Positions 1-7,535 of a DNA stretch of 17,674 nucleotides are shown one piece after another. The notes beneath the pieces are model-generated. The model searched no databases, was not told the origin of the DNA, and saw nothing but the letters and a program-made list of their open reading frames with translations. This DNA is from JASHVB01 sp035486135 (GTDB lineage Bacteria; Pseudomonadota; Alphaproteobacteria; Acetobacterales; Acetobacteraceae), in NCBI GenBank assembly GCA_035486135.1, contig DATHNI010000113.1, positions 1-17,674 of the forward strand, written 5' to 3'. Position numbers and translations under genes: made by a program. Each line of letters starts with the position of its first letter. The first letter of the stretch is position 1.

Positions 1-26
1 GCAGAATCGAGGGCGAGGATGAGCAT
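1..26 (-). CDS. tsaB: Probable TsaB (tRNA threonylcarbamoyladenosine factor), 5' end only
   Basis: Only the first 26 bases of this gene lie in the window. On the minus strand they read from an ATG as M-L-I-L-A-L-D-S-(A), which matches the highly conserved first beta strand of TsaB, the Gcp/YeaZ-like partner of TsaD in t6A tRNA modification. Its position directly after a NifU-like gene and a nitroreductase on the same strand fits a gene order I recall from alphaproteobacteria. No convincing Shine-Dalgarno sequence precedes the ATG, and a hairpin (39-65) sits between it and the upstream gene. The call rests on eight or nine residues plus context, so another actin-fold protein remains possible. 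Confidence 0.6.
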
Positions 27-38
27 GTGCGAGGACAT

Positions 39-65
39 ACCCTCTCCCGCGACCCGGGAGAGGGT
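39..65. repeat. Hairpin of the CCCTCTCCCG type
   Basis: Perfect 11-base inverted repeat (39-49 pairs with 55-65, five-base loop) whose arm is ACCCTCTCCCG. It lies between the nitroreductase stop and the tsaB start, both on the minus strand. There is no T-run, so it is not a classical intrinsic terminator; it looks like a REP-type palindrome. A second copy with nearly the same arm is at 7511-7535. Confidence 0.75.
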
Positions 66-76
66 CCCGTACCCGC

Positions 77-667
77 CTACAGCATCACGCAGGCTTCGTC
101 GAAGTCGAGCCGGGGGGAGCGCGGGAACACGCCCTCCCAATCGCCGCGCCCGAGATTGACCAGGAAGTTCGAACGCCAGCCGCGATCAGCCAGGAATTCC
201 TTGTCCACCTTGTCATTGTCGAAGCCAGACATCGCCCCGGTATCCAGCCCCAGCGCACGCGCCGCCATGATCAGCCAGGCGCCCTGCAGCGTGCCATTGC
301 GGAACGCCGTCGTCGCGGCCAGCGCGTCGTTGCTGGTGAACCACGACTGGGCGTCCGGATTGTGCGGAAAAAGCTGCGGCAGCTTCTCGTGGAATCCCGG
401 GTCGTAGGCGACGATCACGGTCACCGGTGCCGCCATGGTCTTCGCCAGGTTGCCTGACGACAGCGCCGGAGCCAGCCTTTCCTTGGCCTCCTTGGTTCGC
501 AGGAACACGAACCGCGCCGGCGAACTGTTCGCCGAGGTCGGTCCGTTCTTCAGGATGTCGTAGAGGTGGCGCAGCGTCTCGTCGGAGATTGGCTCGTCGG
601 TGAACTTGTTGTGGGTACGCGCTTCGCGGAACAGCAGGTCGAGCGCTGCGTCGTCAATCGCCATCAT
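77..667 (-). CDS. rutE: RutE-like malonic semialdehyde reductase / nitroreductase-family protein
   Basis: This 196-aa protein is a flavin-dependent nitroreductase-fold enzyme that aligns along its length, as recalled, with E. coli RutE, which reduces malonic semialdehyde to 3-hydroxypropionate in pyrimidine-nitrogen use. Diagnostic stretches are ARTHN (residues 16-20), GPTSANSSPAR (42-52), an ALSSGNL stretch with TMAAPVTVIVAYD, SWFTSNDA, TAFRNGTLQGAW and LGLDTGAMSGFD, ending in the usual RLDFDEAC. Length is normal for the family. Two consecutive ATGs (667 and 664) are possible; a GGGAG box lies six bases before the second. No rutA, rutB, rutC or rutD genes are in the window, so it may serve another aldehyde or quinone. 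It lies 88 bases downstream of the Nfu gene and could be cotranscribed with it. Confidence 0.85.
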   Translation of the reverse strand: MMAIDDAALDLLFREARTHNKFTDEPISDETLRHLYDILKNGPTSANSSPARFVFLRTKEAKERLAPALSSGNLAKTMAAPVTVIVAYDPGFHEKLPQLFPHNPDAQSWFTSNDALAATTAFRNGTLQGAWLIMAARALGLDTGAMSGFDNDKVDKEFLADRGWRSNFLVNLGRGDWEGVFPRSPRLDFDEACVML

Positions 668-755
668 GCACTCCCGATTTTGGCAGCCGAGGGGTCAGCC
701 GTGGATGCTGATGAGCAACATGAAAACCGCGGCCGGCCCCGTCAATCGGTGGCGC

Positions 756-1316
756 TCAGAATTCCACTTGCTCCACCGCGACCACTTCCGGCACGTAGTG
801 GCGCAGCATGTTCTCGATGCCGTGCTTCAGCGTGGCGCGAGAGGACGGGCAGCCAGAACATGCGCCCTGCATGTGCAGGCGGACGACGCCGTCGCGATAG
901 CCGCGGAACACGATGTCGCCACCGTCGCCGGCCACGGCGGGACGCACCCTTGTGTCCAGCAGTTCCTTGATCTGATCGACGATCTCCTGGTCGGCGGGAT
1001 CGACGTCTTCCTCGTCCAGCGCATCCGCGTCGCCTTCGATGGTCGCGCGGCCGGCGACGAAGTGTTCCATGATCGTCGCCAGGATCTGCGGCTTCAGCGC
1101 CGGCCAGTCGATCTCGTCGGTCTTGGTCACGGTGATGAAGTCGTTGCCGAGGAAAACCCGGGCGACGCCCTCGAGATCGAACAGCGCGGCGGCCAGCGGG
1201 CTGCGCGCGGCCGAGGCGGGGGAGGCGAAGTCGGCGGTGCCGAGCTCCATCACGTAGCGGCCGGGGAGGAACTTCAGGGTGGCCGGATTGGGCGTGCCTT
1301 CGGTCTCGATGAACAT
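756..1316 (-). CDS. Nfu-type iron-sulfur cluster scaffold protein
   Basis: A cytoplasmic 186-aa carrier for Fe-S cluster assembly and delivery. The N-terminal Nfu_N domain (residues 1-90) begins with MFIETEGTPNPATLKFLPGR, the standard opening of this family. A short acidic linker (about 95-110) leads to the NifU C-terminal domain, with RPAVAGDGGDI (125-135) and the cluster-binding Cys pair CSGC at Cys153 and Cys156. I chose the ATG at 1316 over the upstream in-frame ATG at 1349 because the family starts exactly there; the extra 11 residues are not family-like. No strong Shine-Dalgarno is visible. It is the first gene of the minus-strand run leading to the nitroreductase and tsaB. Confidence 0.92.
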   Translation of the reverse strand: MFIETEGTPNPATLKFLPGRYVMELGTADFASPASAARSPLAAALFDLEGVARVFLGNDFITVTKTDEIDWPALKPQILATIMEHFVAGRATIEGDADALDEEDVDPADQEIVDQIKELLDTRVRPAVAGDGGDIVFRGYRDGVVRLHMQGACSGCPSSRATLKHGIENMLRHYVPEVVAVEQVEF

Positions 1317-1945
1317 GGCTGGCTGCCTGACCTCACGATCTGGGGACAAACCGGACTGCTGCGGTCCGGACCCAGCCTATATCGGGGCATCCCGCGCGAT
1401 TGACAAGGCGGGCGATGAGAAGGCGGGCGTTGCAGCCGGGCGGCTGGTGCGGTCGGCCAGCGCCGCGCGTGAGGAGCGGGAGGTCTGAACGTCACCCCGC
1501 GGTGGGCCGGCGTGCGGGGGAACCGGATGCGGAATTGAGGCGACCTTGTGGCGCAGCAATCAGGGTGGCGCAGCAATCAGGGTGGCGCAGCAATCAGGCG
1601 GACATGGAGTTTCGCCGGGTTCGCACGGGGCTTCGTGGAGACGATGCTACTGGCGCATCGCGCCTCAGCCACACGATTCAGCCACACGATAAAGATGCCT
1701 GGAGGGGAACGGATCACGACATCTTCGCGCAACTCCGCGCAGGCAACTCGCGGCGCCGTGTCCGCTTGATCGCTGTTGCCGTGATCGCACCGGCCGTCGG
1801 GATCATCGCAGGCGATCGGGACACCTGCCAGTTGGCCTCGGCTTCGCATCGAGCCTCGCCCGCCAATTCGCCGGGCGCGGCAATCATTCATTCACCTCTG
1901 CATGACACTGTTATTCCCGGCGTGCTAGCTTGGGAGAAACCGGCG
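1317..1945. other. Gene-poor stretch with short tandem repeats
   Basis: I see no convincing protein in these 629 bases: the open frames are overlapping, arginine-rich and lack family features. It holds the 17-base triplicate (1548-1598) and a 13-base doublet (TCAGCCACACGAT, about 1665-1690). The Nfu promoter should lie at the left end, but I see no clear sigma-70 boxes. The right end turns more AT-rich before the Shine-Dalgarno of the ORF at 1946. Confidence 0.5.
1548..1598. repeat. Three perfect tandem copies of a 17-base unit
   Basis: The unit GTGGCGCAGCAATCAGG occurs at 1548-1564, 1565-1581 and 1582-1598 without a mismatch. As 17 is not a multiple of three, copy-number change would shift any reading frame across it, which argues against the region being coding. 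It has the form of a small VNTR. Confidence 0.95.
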
Positions 1946-2191
1946 ATGGGACACCCCGTGGTGGAAGGCGATCGTATGCGGGCGGATCGGACGCGGCGGC
2001 TTGCGCGCCGACGCTCGCGTGCTCGTCGTGATGAGATCGGCTGGGACGAAATGACGCCGTATCAGCGCTGGATCGTCGAGGCCGGCCGGGCGACCCCCCG
2101 CGTACAAGTGCCGGATACCATTTGCACGGCCGAGGAGTACATCGCCTGGCAGATGGCGCGCATGGCGGACCTTGACCCGCACGGTCGTTGA
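1946..2191 (+). CDS. Unrecognised small basic protein, 81 aa
   Basis: The ATG at 1946 is preceded by GGGAG (1932-1936) at nine bases, which decides this start although the frame stays open far upstream. The product has a very basic N-terminal third (about residues 11-28, mostly Arg) and then a more ordinary sequence containing DEMTPYQRWIVEAGRATP and an EEYIAWQMARM helix-like end. I do not recognise a family. Its last 20 bases overlap the next ORF, suggesting translational coupling. The Arg-rich segment could bind nucleic acid; that is inference from composition only. Confidence 0.5.
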   Translation: MGHPVVEGDRMRADRTRRLARRRSRARRDEIGWDEMTPYQRWIVEAGRATPRVQVPDTICTAEEYIAWQMARMADLDPHGR

Positions 2192-2621
2192 CGAGTCTCT
2201 CGAGTTCGCACGCAGCCTTCTCGATCTGCCCGACCAACTCCCCACCGCCGACCTGCGCGAGGTCTGGTGGCGCGTATTTGAATTCCGTAACTTCAAGACC
2301 ACCAGCAGCAACCTTCCGTTTTTGCGATACGGCGCGGACAAGCCGTCCTGGCAGAACGGCGAGGGCCGCCTCGTCGCGGTTTATCGTGACGATGGTTTTC
2401 ACCATTGCCACCTTTCGGTGATCGGGGCGGACCCGATCCTCGCCTATCGGGTCGTCGCTGCGGATCATCTGGTCATGGTCTGCGTCACGACCCACCAGGC
2501 CATGTTCAAGGGCGACCGGCGCGCGTTCGTGCGTGCCTATGCCGCACACTTCCCCAACACGCTGCGGCGGCGGCCGAAGCTGCGTGCGACGCTGCTACCC
2601 GACGGTGACGCCCCGGACTGA
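2172..2621 (+). CDS. Unrecognised protein with RelE/YafQ-like C-terminal pattern
   Basis: A 149-aa frame starting at TTG 2172 inside the end of the upstream ORF; no ATG is available near the start and the Shine-Dalgarno is weak. The N-terminal half (FARSLLDLPDQLPTADLREV, then WWRVFEFRNFKTTSSNLPF) is unknown to me. The C-terminal half has the order seen in YafQ/RelE-type mRNA interferases: a His-containing strand (FHHCHLSV, about residues 81-88), ILAYRVV, a hydrophobic strand LVMVCVTTH, then AMF. That is pattern resemblance only; I cannot show homology. The tight overlap with a small basic ORF would suit a toxin-antitoxin pair but also many other pairs. Composition of the product looks like a real protein. 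Confidence 0.5.
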   Translation: MTRTVVDESLEFARSLLDLPDQLPTADLREVWWRVFEFRNFKTTSSNLPFLRYGADKPSWQNGEGRLVAVYRDDGFHHCHLSVIGADPILAYRVVAADHLVMVCVTTHQAMFKGDRRAFVRAYAAHFPNTLRRRPKLRATLLPDGDAPD

Positions 2622-2908
2622 ACCTCCGCCACGGATGAAATCGCCGGTCCGTCCGGCGCGAGCAGCGCTGGGGCACGGCGGGGCCGCACTATGCGCCGAG
2701 CGCCGCCGCGCGCAGCCAGCACTGCGCTGTTCGGCGCCGTGACCCGGGAACCCCGGGACCCGCGGCCCTGGCCGCACGCCGGCCATGGCAGACAGCCAAC
2801 ATTCAGCCGAAAAAGCACATGGGATCGGCCTGAGCAGGGACCTCATGCACCGAACTTTAAGACAACTGTGCCCACTCTCCGCATCGCAGAGGGAATTTCG
2901 AGGGTCAG

Positions 2909-4279
2909 ATGCGCAAGGGCGACCGAAAGGGCAACCAGCAGAACGTCGTCATCAAACGGGAGGAGGTGGTCGAGGGTGAGGGTCACGGCGGCGCCTGGAA
3001 GGTCGCCTACGCCGACTTCGTCACCGCCATGATGGCGTTCTTCCTGCTGATGTGGCTGCTTAACGCCACCACCGAGGACCAGCGCAAGGGCCTCGCCGAC
3101 TACTTCAGCCCGAGCAATCAGCTCAGTCATGCGTCGTCGGGGACCGGCGACCCGTTTGGTGGCCACACGGCCTTCGACGATGGCGCTCTGGTGTCCGACC
3201 GGGGCGCCGTTCAGGCCGTGGACGGCAGCCGCCCGACGTCCATCGATCCGACCGACCCGGATGCGCAGCCGTACGCGGCGCAGCACGGGGAACTCGACGA
3301 CGACCAGGATCAGGGGGCGCCGCGGACCGTGCCTCCTCCGTCAGCGGGGTCGCCAACGTCGCCGCCCCAGGCGGCATTGCCTCCGGCATCGCCCCCGGTG
3401 GCGCTATCGGCGGCCGTGCTTGGAGCGGCGGGACCAGCGCCGGCGGTGGGGAAAGCGCCGGCGCCTGGCATGACCGTCGCTGGCGCATCGCTGCCGGCCG
3501 ATTCCAACGCGCCGGGCGCGCGGCCGCTGTTGCGTACTGCATCGCCGGGCACGGCGGGGGCAGTCGTCGTGGCACGCGGCCCGACCGAGGCCGAATTGCG
3601 TGACGCGCAGGAGCGCAAGGAGAAGGCGGAGTTCGCCCAGGCAGCACAGCAGATCCGCGATGCCGTGCGTGCCGATCCCGCGCTGGCCGAGCTCGCGCAC
3701 CAGCTTGTCATCGACATGACGCCGGAGGGGCTGCGCATCCAGATTCTCGACGAGGAGCGCCAGCCGATGTTCCTCCTGGGATCCGCCGCGCCGAACGAGC
3801 GGGCGAAGCTGCTGCTGCAGAAGGTGACGCCCGTGCTGGTGAAGCTGTCGCAGGACATTTCCATTGCCGGCCATACCGACTCGGTGCAGTTCCCCGGACC
3901 GGACCGGACCAATTGGGAGCTGTCCACCGAGCGCGCCAATGCGACCCGTCGCCTGCTGGTCGAAGGCGGGCTGCCGGAGCACCGCGTCCGCAGCGTCACC
4001 GGCAATGCCGACCGCGATCCACTGGTGCCGAGCGACCCGCTCGCGGCGGCGAACCGGCGCATCGCCATCGTCGTGCTGCGAGCCGCACGCGCGGCGGAGA
4101 TTGCTGCCCCGGCCGGCACCGCGCCCGGTACTGCGGCCGGCAATGCGTCCGGGACTGGGTCCGGTACTGCGCCCGGTACTGCGGCCGGTGCGGCGCCGGG
4201 CATTGCTGCCGGCCCCGCGCGAGGCATGGCGCCCGGCACCGTGCCCGCGTTCGGCGGCATCCCCGCTCCGGCACGATAG
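2909..4279 (+). CDS. motB: Flagellar motor stator protein MotB
   Basis: Inner-membrane stator subunit that forms the proton channel with MotA and anchors it to peptidoglycan. The 456-aa protein has a cytoplasmic basic N-terminus, then the MotB signature KVAYADFVTAMMAFFLLMWL (31-50), with Asp36 as the predicted proton-binding residue in the single membrane helix. The plug follows, then a long Pro/Ala-rich linker (about 137-225). The OmpA-like peptidoglycan-binding domain (about 255-392) includes the motif around GHTDSVQFPG (321-330) and RANATRRLL. After it comes a low-complexity tail of eleven G-x-x-x tetrapeptides (403-446). The long linker and tail make it longer than typical MotB (about 300-350 aa). 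An AGGG box precedes the ATG. motA follows nine bases downstream. Confidence 0.95.
   Translation: MRKGDRKGNQQNVVIKREEVVEGEGHGGAWKVAYADFVTAMMAFFLLMWLLNATTEDQRKGLADYFSPSNQLSHASSGTGDPFGGHTAFDDGALVSDRGAVQAVDGSRPTSIDPTDPDAQPYAAQHGELDDDQDQGAPRTVPPPSAGSPTSPPQAALPPASPPVALSAAVLGAAGPAPAVGKAPAPGMTVAGASLPADSNAPGARPLLRTASPGTAGAVVVARGPTEAELRDAQERKEKAEFAQAAQQIRDAVRADPALAELAHQLVIDMTPEGLRIQILDEERQPMFLLGSAAPNERAKLLLQKVTPVLVKLSQDISIAGHTDSVQFPGPDRTNWELSTERANATRRLLVEGGLPEHRVRSVTGNADRDPLVPSDPLAAANRRIAIVVLRAARAAEIAAPAGTAPGTAAGNASGTGSGTAPGTAAGAAPGIAAGPARGMAPGTVPAFGGIPAPAR
4115..4246 (+). repeat. 12-base coding repeat: eleven G-x-x-x tetrapeptides in MotB tail
   Basis: Codons 403-446 of motB read as eleven consecutive four-residue units (GTAP, GTAA, GNAS, GTGS, GTAP, GTAA, GAAP, GIAA, GPAR, GMAP, GTVP). 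The DNA has period 12 with divergence between units, so it is an in-frame tandem repeat that can gain or lose units without a frameshift. Confidence 0.9.
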
Positions 4280-4288
4280 CCCCAGGCC

Positions 4289-5152
4289 ATGCTGGCAATC
4301 GGCGCCTTCGTTTTCCTTCTGGCCTGCGTATTCGGCAGCTACCTCGTCTCGGGCGGCGCGATCGGGCCGCTGGAAGAGGCGTTGCCGTTCGAAATGTGGA
4401 CGATCGGCGGCGCCGCGCTCGGCTCATTCATCATGAGCAACAGCATGCACGACGTGAAGCACTCGGTCGGCGGCTTCAGCAAGATCATCAAGGGCGCCTC
4501 GTTCCACAAGAGCGACTATATCGACCTGCTGTCACTTCTGTATTTCCTCGTGCGCACCGCCAGCACCAAGGGCAACATGGCGGTCGAGCCGCATATCGAG
4601 AAGCCGCTGGAGAGCGCGGCGTTCCAGAAGTTCCCCCGCATTCTCGCCAACAAGTTCGCCACCTCGACGATCTGCGACTACCTGCGCATGGTGGGGATGA
4701 ACGCCGACGATCCCAACCAGATCGAAGACGTCATGGCGCGCGAACTGAAGAAGACGCTGAGCGAGGAGCTGCACGGTGCGCATGCCTTGCAGAGCATGTC
4801 GGACGGGCTGCCGGCGCTGGGCATTGTCGCGGCGGTGCTCGGCGTGATCAAGACGATGTCGCATATCGACCGGCCGCCAGCGGTGCTGGGAGGCATGATC
4901 GCCAGCGCGTTGACCGGCACGTTTCTGGGGGTGCTGCTGGCGTATGGCCTGGTCGGCCCGTTTGCCGGCCGGCTGAAGGGCGTGGTGGAAGAGGAAGCAA
5001 AATACTACGAGGTGATCCGCGCCGTTCTGGTAACGCACCTGCATGGCAACGCGCCGCAGGTCAGCGTCGAGTCAGGGCGCAAGATGGTGCCCAACCAGCA
5101 CATGCCGAGCTTCGAGGAACTGGAGACGGCGGTCAGTTCGATCCAGATGTGA
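4289..5152 (+). CDS. motA: Flagellar motor stator protein MotA
   Basis: Membrane stator subunit partnering MotB to couple proton flow to torque. The 287-aa protein has four predicted membrane segments: about 1-24, 34-52, 173-193 (DGLPALGIVAAVLGVIKTM) and 201-224 (LTGTFLGVLLAYGLVGP). Pro175 and Pro224 correspond to the conserved MotA prolines (Pro173 and Pro222 in E. coli). The cytoplasmic loop contains YIDLLSLLYFLVRT and a charged stretch around Glu152-Glu160. Length is standard. The ATG is nine bases after the motB stop, with a weak CAGG box, so it is cotranscribed and probably coupled. The order motB-motA is the reverse of the E. coli motAB operon. No other flagellar genes are in the window. 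Confidence 0.95.
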   Translation: MLAIGAFVFLLACVFGSYLVSGGAIGPLEEALPFEMWTIGGAALGSFIMSNSMHDVKHSVGGFSKIIKGASFHKSDYIDLLSLLYFLVRTASTKGNMAVEPHIEKPLESAAFQKFPRILANKFATSTICDYLRMVGMNADDPNQIEDVMARELKKTLSEELHGAHALQSMSDGLPALGIVAAVLGVIKTMSHIDRPPAVLGGMIASALTGTFLGVLLAYGLVGPFAGRLKGVVEEEAKYYEVIRAVLVTHLHGNAPQVSVESGRKMVPNQHMPSFEELETAVSSIQM

Positions 5153-5217
5153 TCGTTCAGCAGGTGTCCTGCGCTGGACTGGCGTCCCGGCCCATCGCCC
5201 TGCCACACTGCCGTCCA

Positions 5218-6156
5218 ATGCGCCTTCTCCCCCTCCTGCTCCTGTTCCTTGCCGGCTGCCTTGCCGGCCTGGCCGGCTGTGCCGCGCCGCCGGATACCTG
5301 CGCGCTGGTGCCGCTGGCGGACATGCCGCTCGAAACCCACCAGAACCTGATGTTCGTCACCGCCGGCATCGGCGACCAGGCGGTGCGCCTGCTGGTGGAT
5401 ACCGGCGCCGAGCGCACCGTGCTGACCGAGGCGGCCGTCGCGCGGCTCGGCCTGGCGCATGATCCGCACCACATGACCCGCAGCTTCGGCATCGGCGGGT
5501 CGAGCGCCAACTGGGACGTGGACATCCCCGGCATCGTGCTCGGCCACACGCGGTTCCCGGTAGAGCATGTCGCAGTCGGCGATTTCACCATGGACCACGT
5601 CAGCGGTCCGCGGGCCGACGGCCTACTCGGTGCCGACATCCTGCTCGCCTTCGACATGGACATCGACGGGGCGTCGCATCGCCTCACGCTGTACCGGGTG
5701 CGCCGCTGCCCCGACGCCGTGCCGCCCTGGCGCGAGCCCGCCATCCAGATCAACGGCCTGGAGGCGCGGCGGGACCGGCTGCTGGTGCCGATCAGTTTGG
5801 ACGGCGTGGCCGGCATGGCGATCCTGGATACCGGCGCGCAGGCAACGACGATCGGCATGACAATGGCGCGCCGGCTGGGCCTGTCCGAGGAAACCCTCGC
5901 GGCCGACCGCACGATCATGGCGCACGGCGCCGCGCCGCTGCCGGTGGCGGTGCATGTGCACCGGTTTCGCGAGCTGATGGTCGGGGACGCACGTATCCAG
6001 TCACCCGTCCTGGCGGTGGTGCCGAACGACCGCGCCCTCGGCGACGCGTTGCTCGGCGGCGATTTTCTGCGCGGCCGGCGCGTCTGGCTGTCCTTCGCCA
6101 CGCGGCGGCTGTTCGTCGGCACCGTCGGCGTGGCGCAGGTCGCGGTGAACAGGTGA
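5218..6156 (+). CDS. Duplicated retropepsin-like aspartic protease, probable lipoprotein
   Basis: A 312-aa protein with a hydrophobic signal sequence and two possible lipoboxes (LAGC at Cys14 or LAGC at Cys21), so probably exported and lipid-anchored. Two copies of the clan AA protease fold follow. Lobe one has LLVDTGAERT (Asp61-Thr62-Gly63) and the flap-side partner GLLGAD (135-140). Lobe two has AILDTGAQAT (Asp204-Thr205-Gly206) and ALLGGD (277-282). Both catalytic aspartates are present, so a single chain could form the active site that retropepsins normally build by dimerising. I chose the ATG at 5218 because the signal peptide begins there; the frame is open far upstream as a shadow of motBA. 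It starts 65 bases after motA with no clear Shine-Dalgarno. Substrate is unknown. Confidence 0.85.
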   Translation: MRLLPLLLLFLAGCLAGLAGCAAPPDTCALVPLADMPLETHQNLMFVTAGIGDQAVRLLVDTGAERTVLTEAAVARLGLAHDPHHMTRSFGIGGSSANWDVDIPGIVLGHTRFPVEHVAVGDFTMDHVSGPRADGLLGADILLAFDMDIDGASHRLTLYRVRRCPDAVPPWREPAIQINGLEARRDRLLVPISLDGVAGMAILDTGAQATTIGMTMARRLGLSEETLAADRTIMAHGAAPLPVAVHVHRFRELMVGDARIQSPVLAVVPNDRALGDALLGGDFLRGRRVWLSFATRRLFVGTVGVAQVAVNR

Positions 6157-6211
6157 GGACGTTTCCTGCAATGAACGAAGGCCGGCGGCGACCGGAGGGA
6201 CGCCCACGCAT

Positions 6212-6237
6212 TTACGCCCGGCAAAAGTCGGGCGTAA
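6212..6237. promoter_or_regulatory. Perfect 9-base inverted repeat between protease and CoA-transferase genes
   Basis: TTACGCCCG (6212-6220) and CGGGCGTAA (6229-6237) form a perfect stem with an eight-base loop containing AAAA. There is no following T-run, so termination is possible but unproved; it could equally be an operator, as it lies 38 bases before the CoA-transferase start. Confidence 0.5.
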
Positions 6238-6274
6238 GCTACCGCAACACCTTCTTCAACGGGAGCGTCCGAGA

Positions 6275-7501
6275 ATGAGCAATGGTGCCGAGACTTGTCT
6301 GACGGGCATGAAGGTCCTTGACCTCACGCAGTTCGAAGCTGGACCGTCCTGCACCGAGGCACTCGCCTGGATGGGCGCCGAAGTGGTGAAGGTGGAAAAT
6401 CCCAAGGTCGGCGATCCCGGCCGCACCGCGGGCGGCAAGCCGGGCCAGGACGCGAACTACTTCCTGCAATACAACGCCAACAAGCGATCGGTCGCCATCA
6501 ACCTGAAGGACCCGCGCGGCGTCGATCTGGTGAAGCAACTGGCAGCGCAGGCCGACGTGTTCTGCGAGAACTTCGCACCCGGCGCGATCGAGCGCCTGGG
6601 CCTCGGTCCCGACGTGATCCGCGCCATCAACCCCGGCATCATCTATTGCCAGACCAAGGGCTTCGGCGAAGGCAGCCCGTTCGAGAAGAACCTGGCGTTC
6701 GACATGATCGCCCAGGCGGCCGGCGGCCTGATGAGCATCACCGGCGAGGAAGACGGGCCGCCGTGCAAGCCAGGCGCGACGATCGGCGATACCGGCACCG
6801 GCATGCTGATGGCGATCTCGGTGCTGGGCGCGTATGTGCGGAAGCTGCGTACCGGACAGGGCGATCACCTGCAACTGGCGATGCAGGATTCGATCCTGCA
6901 CTACATCCGCAACGCCTTTACCTTCATGGAACGCACCGGCAAGCCGGCACCGCGCGCGGGCTCGAAGACCGTGGGTGGCGGCAATCCGCCGATCGGCGTG
7001 TATCCGTGCAAGGGCGGCGGGCCGAACGACTATGTCTATATATACACCAGCCGCGCCAATCCCGAGCATTGGACGCGCCTTTTGAAGGTGATGGGGCGCG
7101 AGGACCTGATCGGCGACGCGAACTACAGCACGCCTGAAGGGCGCACCGAACATCGCGAGGAGGTGGACGCGATCGTCGCCAACTGGACCCGCCAGCATGA
7201 CAAGCACGAGGCGATGCGCCTGGTCGGCAGCGCGACGATCCCGGCCGGGGCGGTAATGGACACGATGGAACTGGCCAACGACAGGACATTCGAGACGCGC
7301 GGCATCCGCCAGACGATGCACCATCCGAAAGTCGGCGATTACACCATGAGCGGCTGGCCGGTGCGCTATTCCGGCAAGACGCTTCCCATCAGCGCCGCGC
7401 CGCTGCTGGGGCAGCACAGCGACGAGGTGCTGGCGGAGTGGCTCGGCCTGGATGGCGACACGCTGGGCAAGCTGCGCGGCGACGCGGTGATCAGCGGCTG
7501 A
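6275..7501 (+). CDS. CaiB/BaiF family (class III) CoA-transferase
   Basis: A 408-aa cytoplasmic enzyme that moves CoA between carboxylic acids through a mixed anhydride on an aspartate. Family features are the opening GMKVLDLTQFEAGPSCTEAL (11-30), GAEVVKVENPKVGDPGR, LNLK-type strand NKRSVAINLKDPRG, ENFAPGAIERLGLG (98-111), IIYCQTKGFG, and GDTGTGMLMAISVLGA, in which Asp172 is the predicted nucleophile. The late GGGNPPIGVYPCKGGG and C-terminal LGQHSDEVL are typical. Length matches formyl-CoA/succinyl-CoA:L-malate transferases, but the substrate cannot be read from sequence, so I give no symbol. A GGGAG box precedes the ATG by nine bases. It appears monocistronic; a palindrome follows at 7511. 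Confidence 0.93.
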   Translation: MSNGAETCLTGMKVLDLTQFEAGPSCTEALAWMGAEVVKVENPKVGDPGRTAGGKPGQDANYFLQYNANKRSVAINLKDPRGVDLVKQLAAQADVFCENFAPGAIERLGLGPDVIRAINPGIIYCQTKGFGEGSPFEKNLAFDMIAQAAGGLMSITGEEDGPPCKPGATIGDTGTGMLMAISVLGAYVRKLRTGQGDHLQLAMQDSILHYIRNAFTFMERTGKPAPRAGSKTVGGGNPPIGVYPCKGGGPNDYVYIYTSRANPEHWTRLLKVMGREDLIGDANYSTPEGRTEHREEVDAIVANWTRQHDKHEAMRLVGSATIPAGAVMDTMELANDRTFETRGIRQTMHHPKVGDYTMSGWPVRYSGKTLPISAAPLLGQHSDEVLAEWLGLDGDTLGKLRGDAVISG

Positions 7502-7510
7502 TGCAGGCAA

Positions 7511-7535
7511 ACCTCTCCCGCGTTGCGGGAGAGGT
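7511..7535. repeat. Hairpin of the CCTCTCCCGC type, second copy
   Basis: Perfect 11-base inverted repeat with a three-base loop (7511-7521 with 7525-7535), arm ACCTCTCCCGC. It begins ten bases after the CoA-transferase stop and is followed by GAGGGTGAGG, a companion motif often seen with such REP-like palindromes. The near-identical arm at 39-65 shows this is a dispersed family. It may stop transcription, but there is no T-run. Confidence 0.75.

Noticed and set aside
2741..2760. CCCGGG-AAC-CCCGGG palindrome upstream of motB
   Set aside because: Short and GC-only; no match to flagellar sigma-28 or sigma-54 promoters could be made nearby.
3310..4290. 326-codon minus-strand frame opposite motB
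   Set aside because: Ala/Ser/Pro-rich composition that mirrors the motB low-complexity codons; no family features.
3913..5217. Long plus-strand open frame running into the protease gene
   Set aside because: It is the shadow of motB and motA in another frame: Arg/Gly-rich and without features. The protease starts at its signal peptide, 5218.
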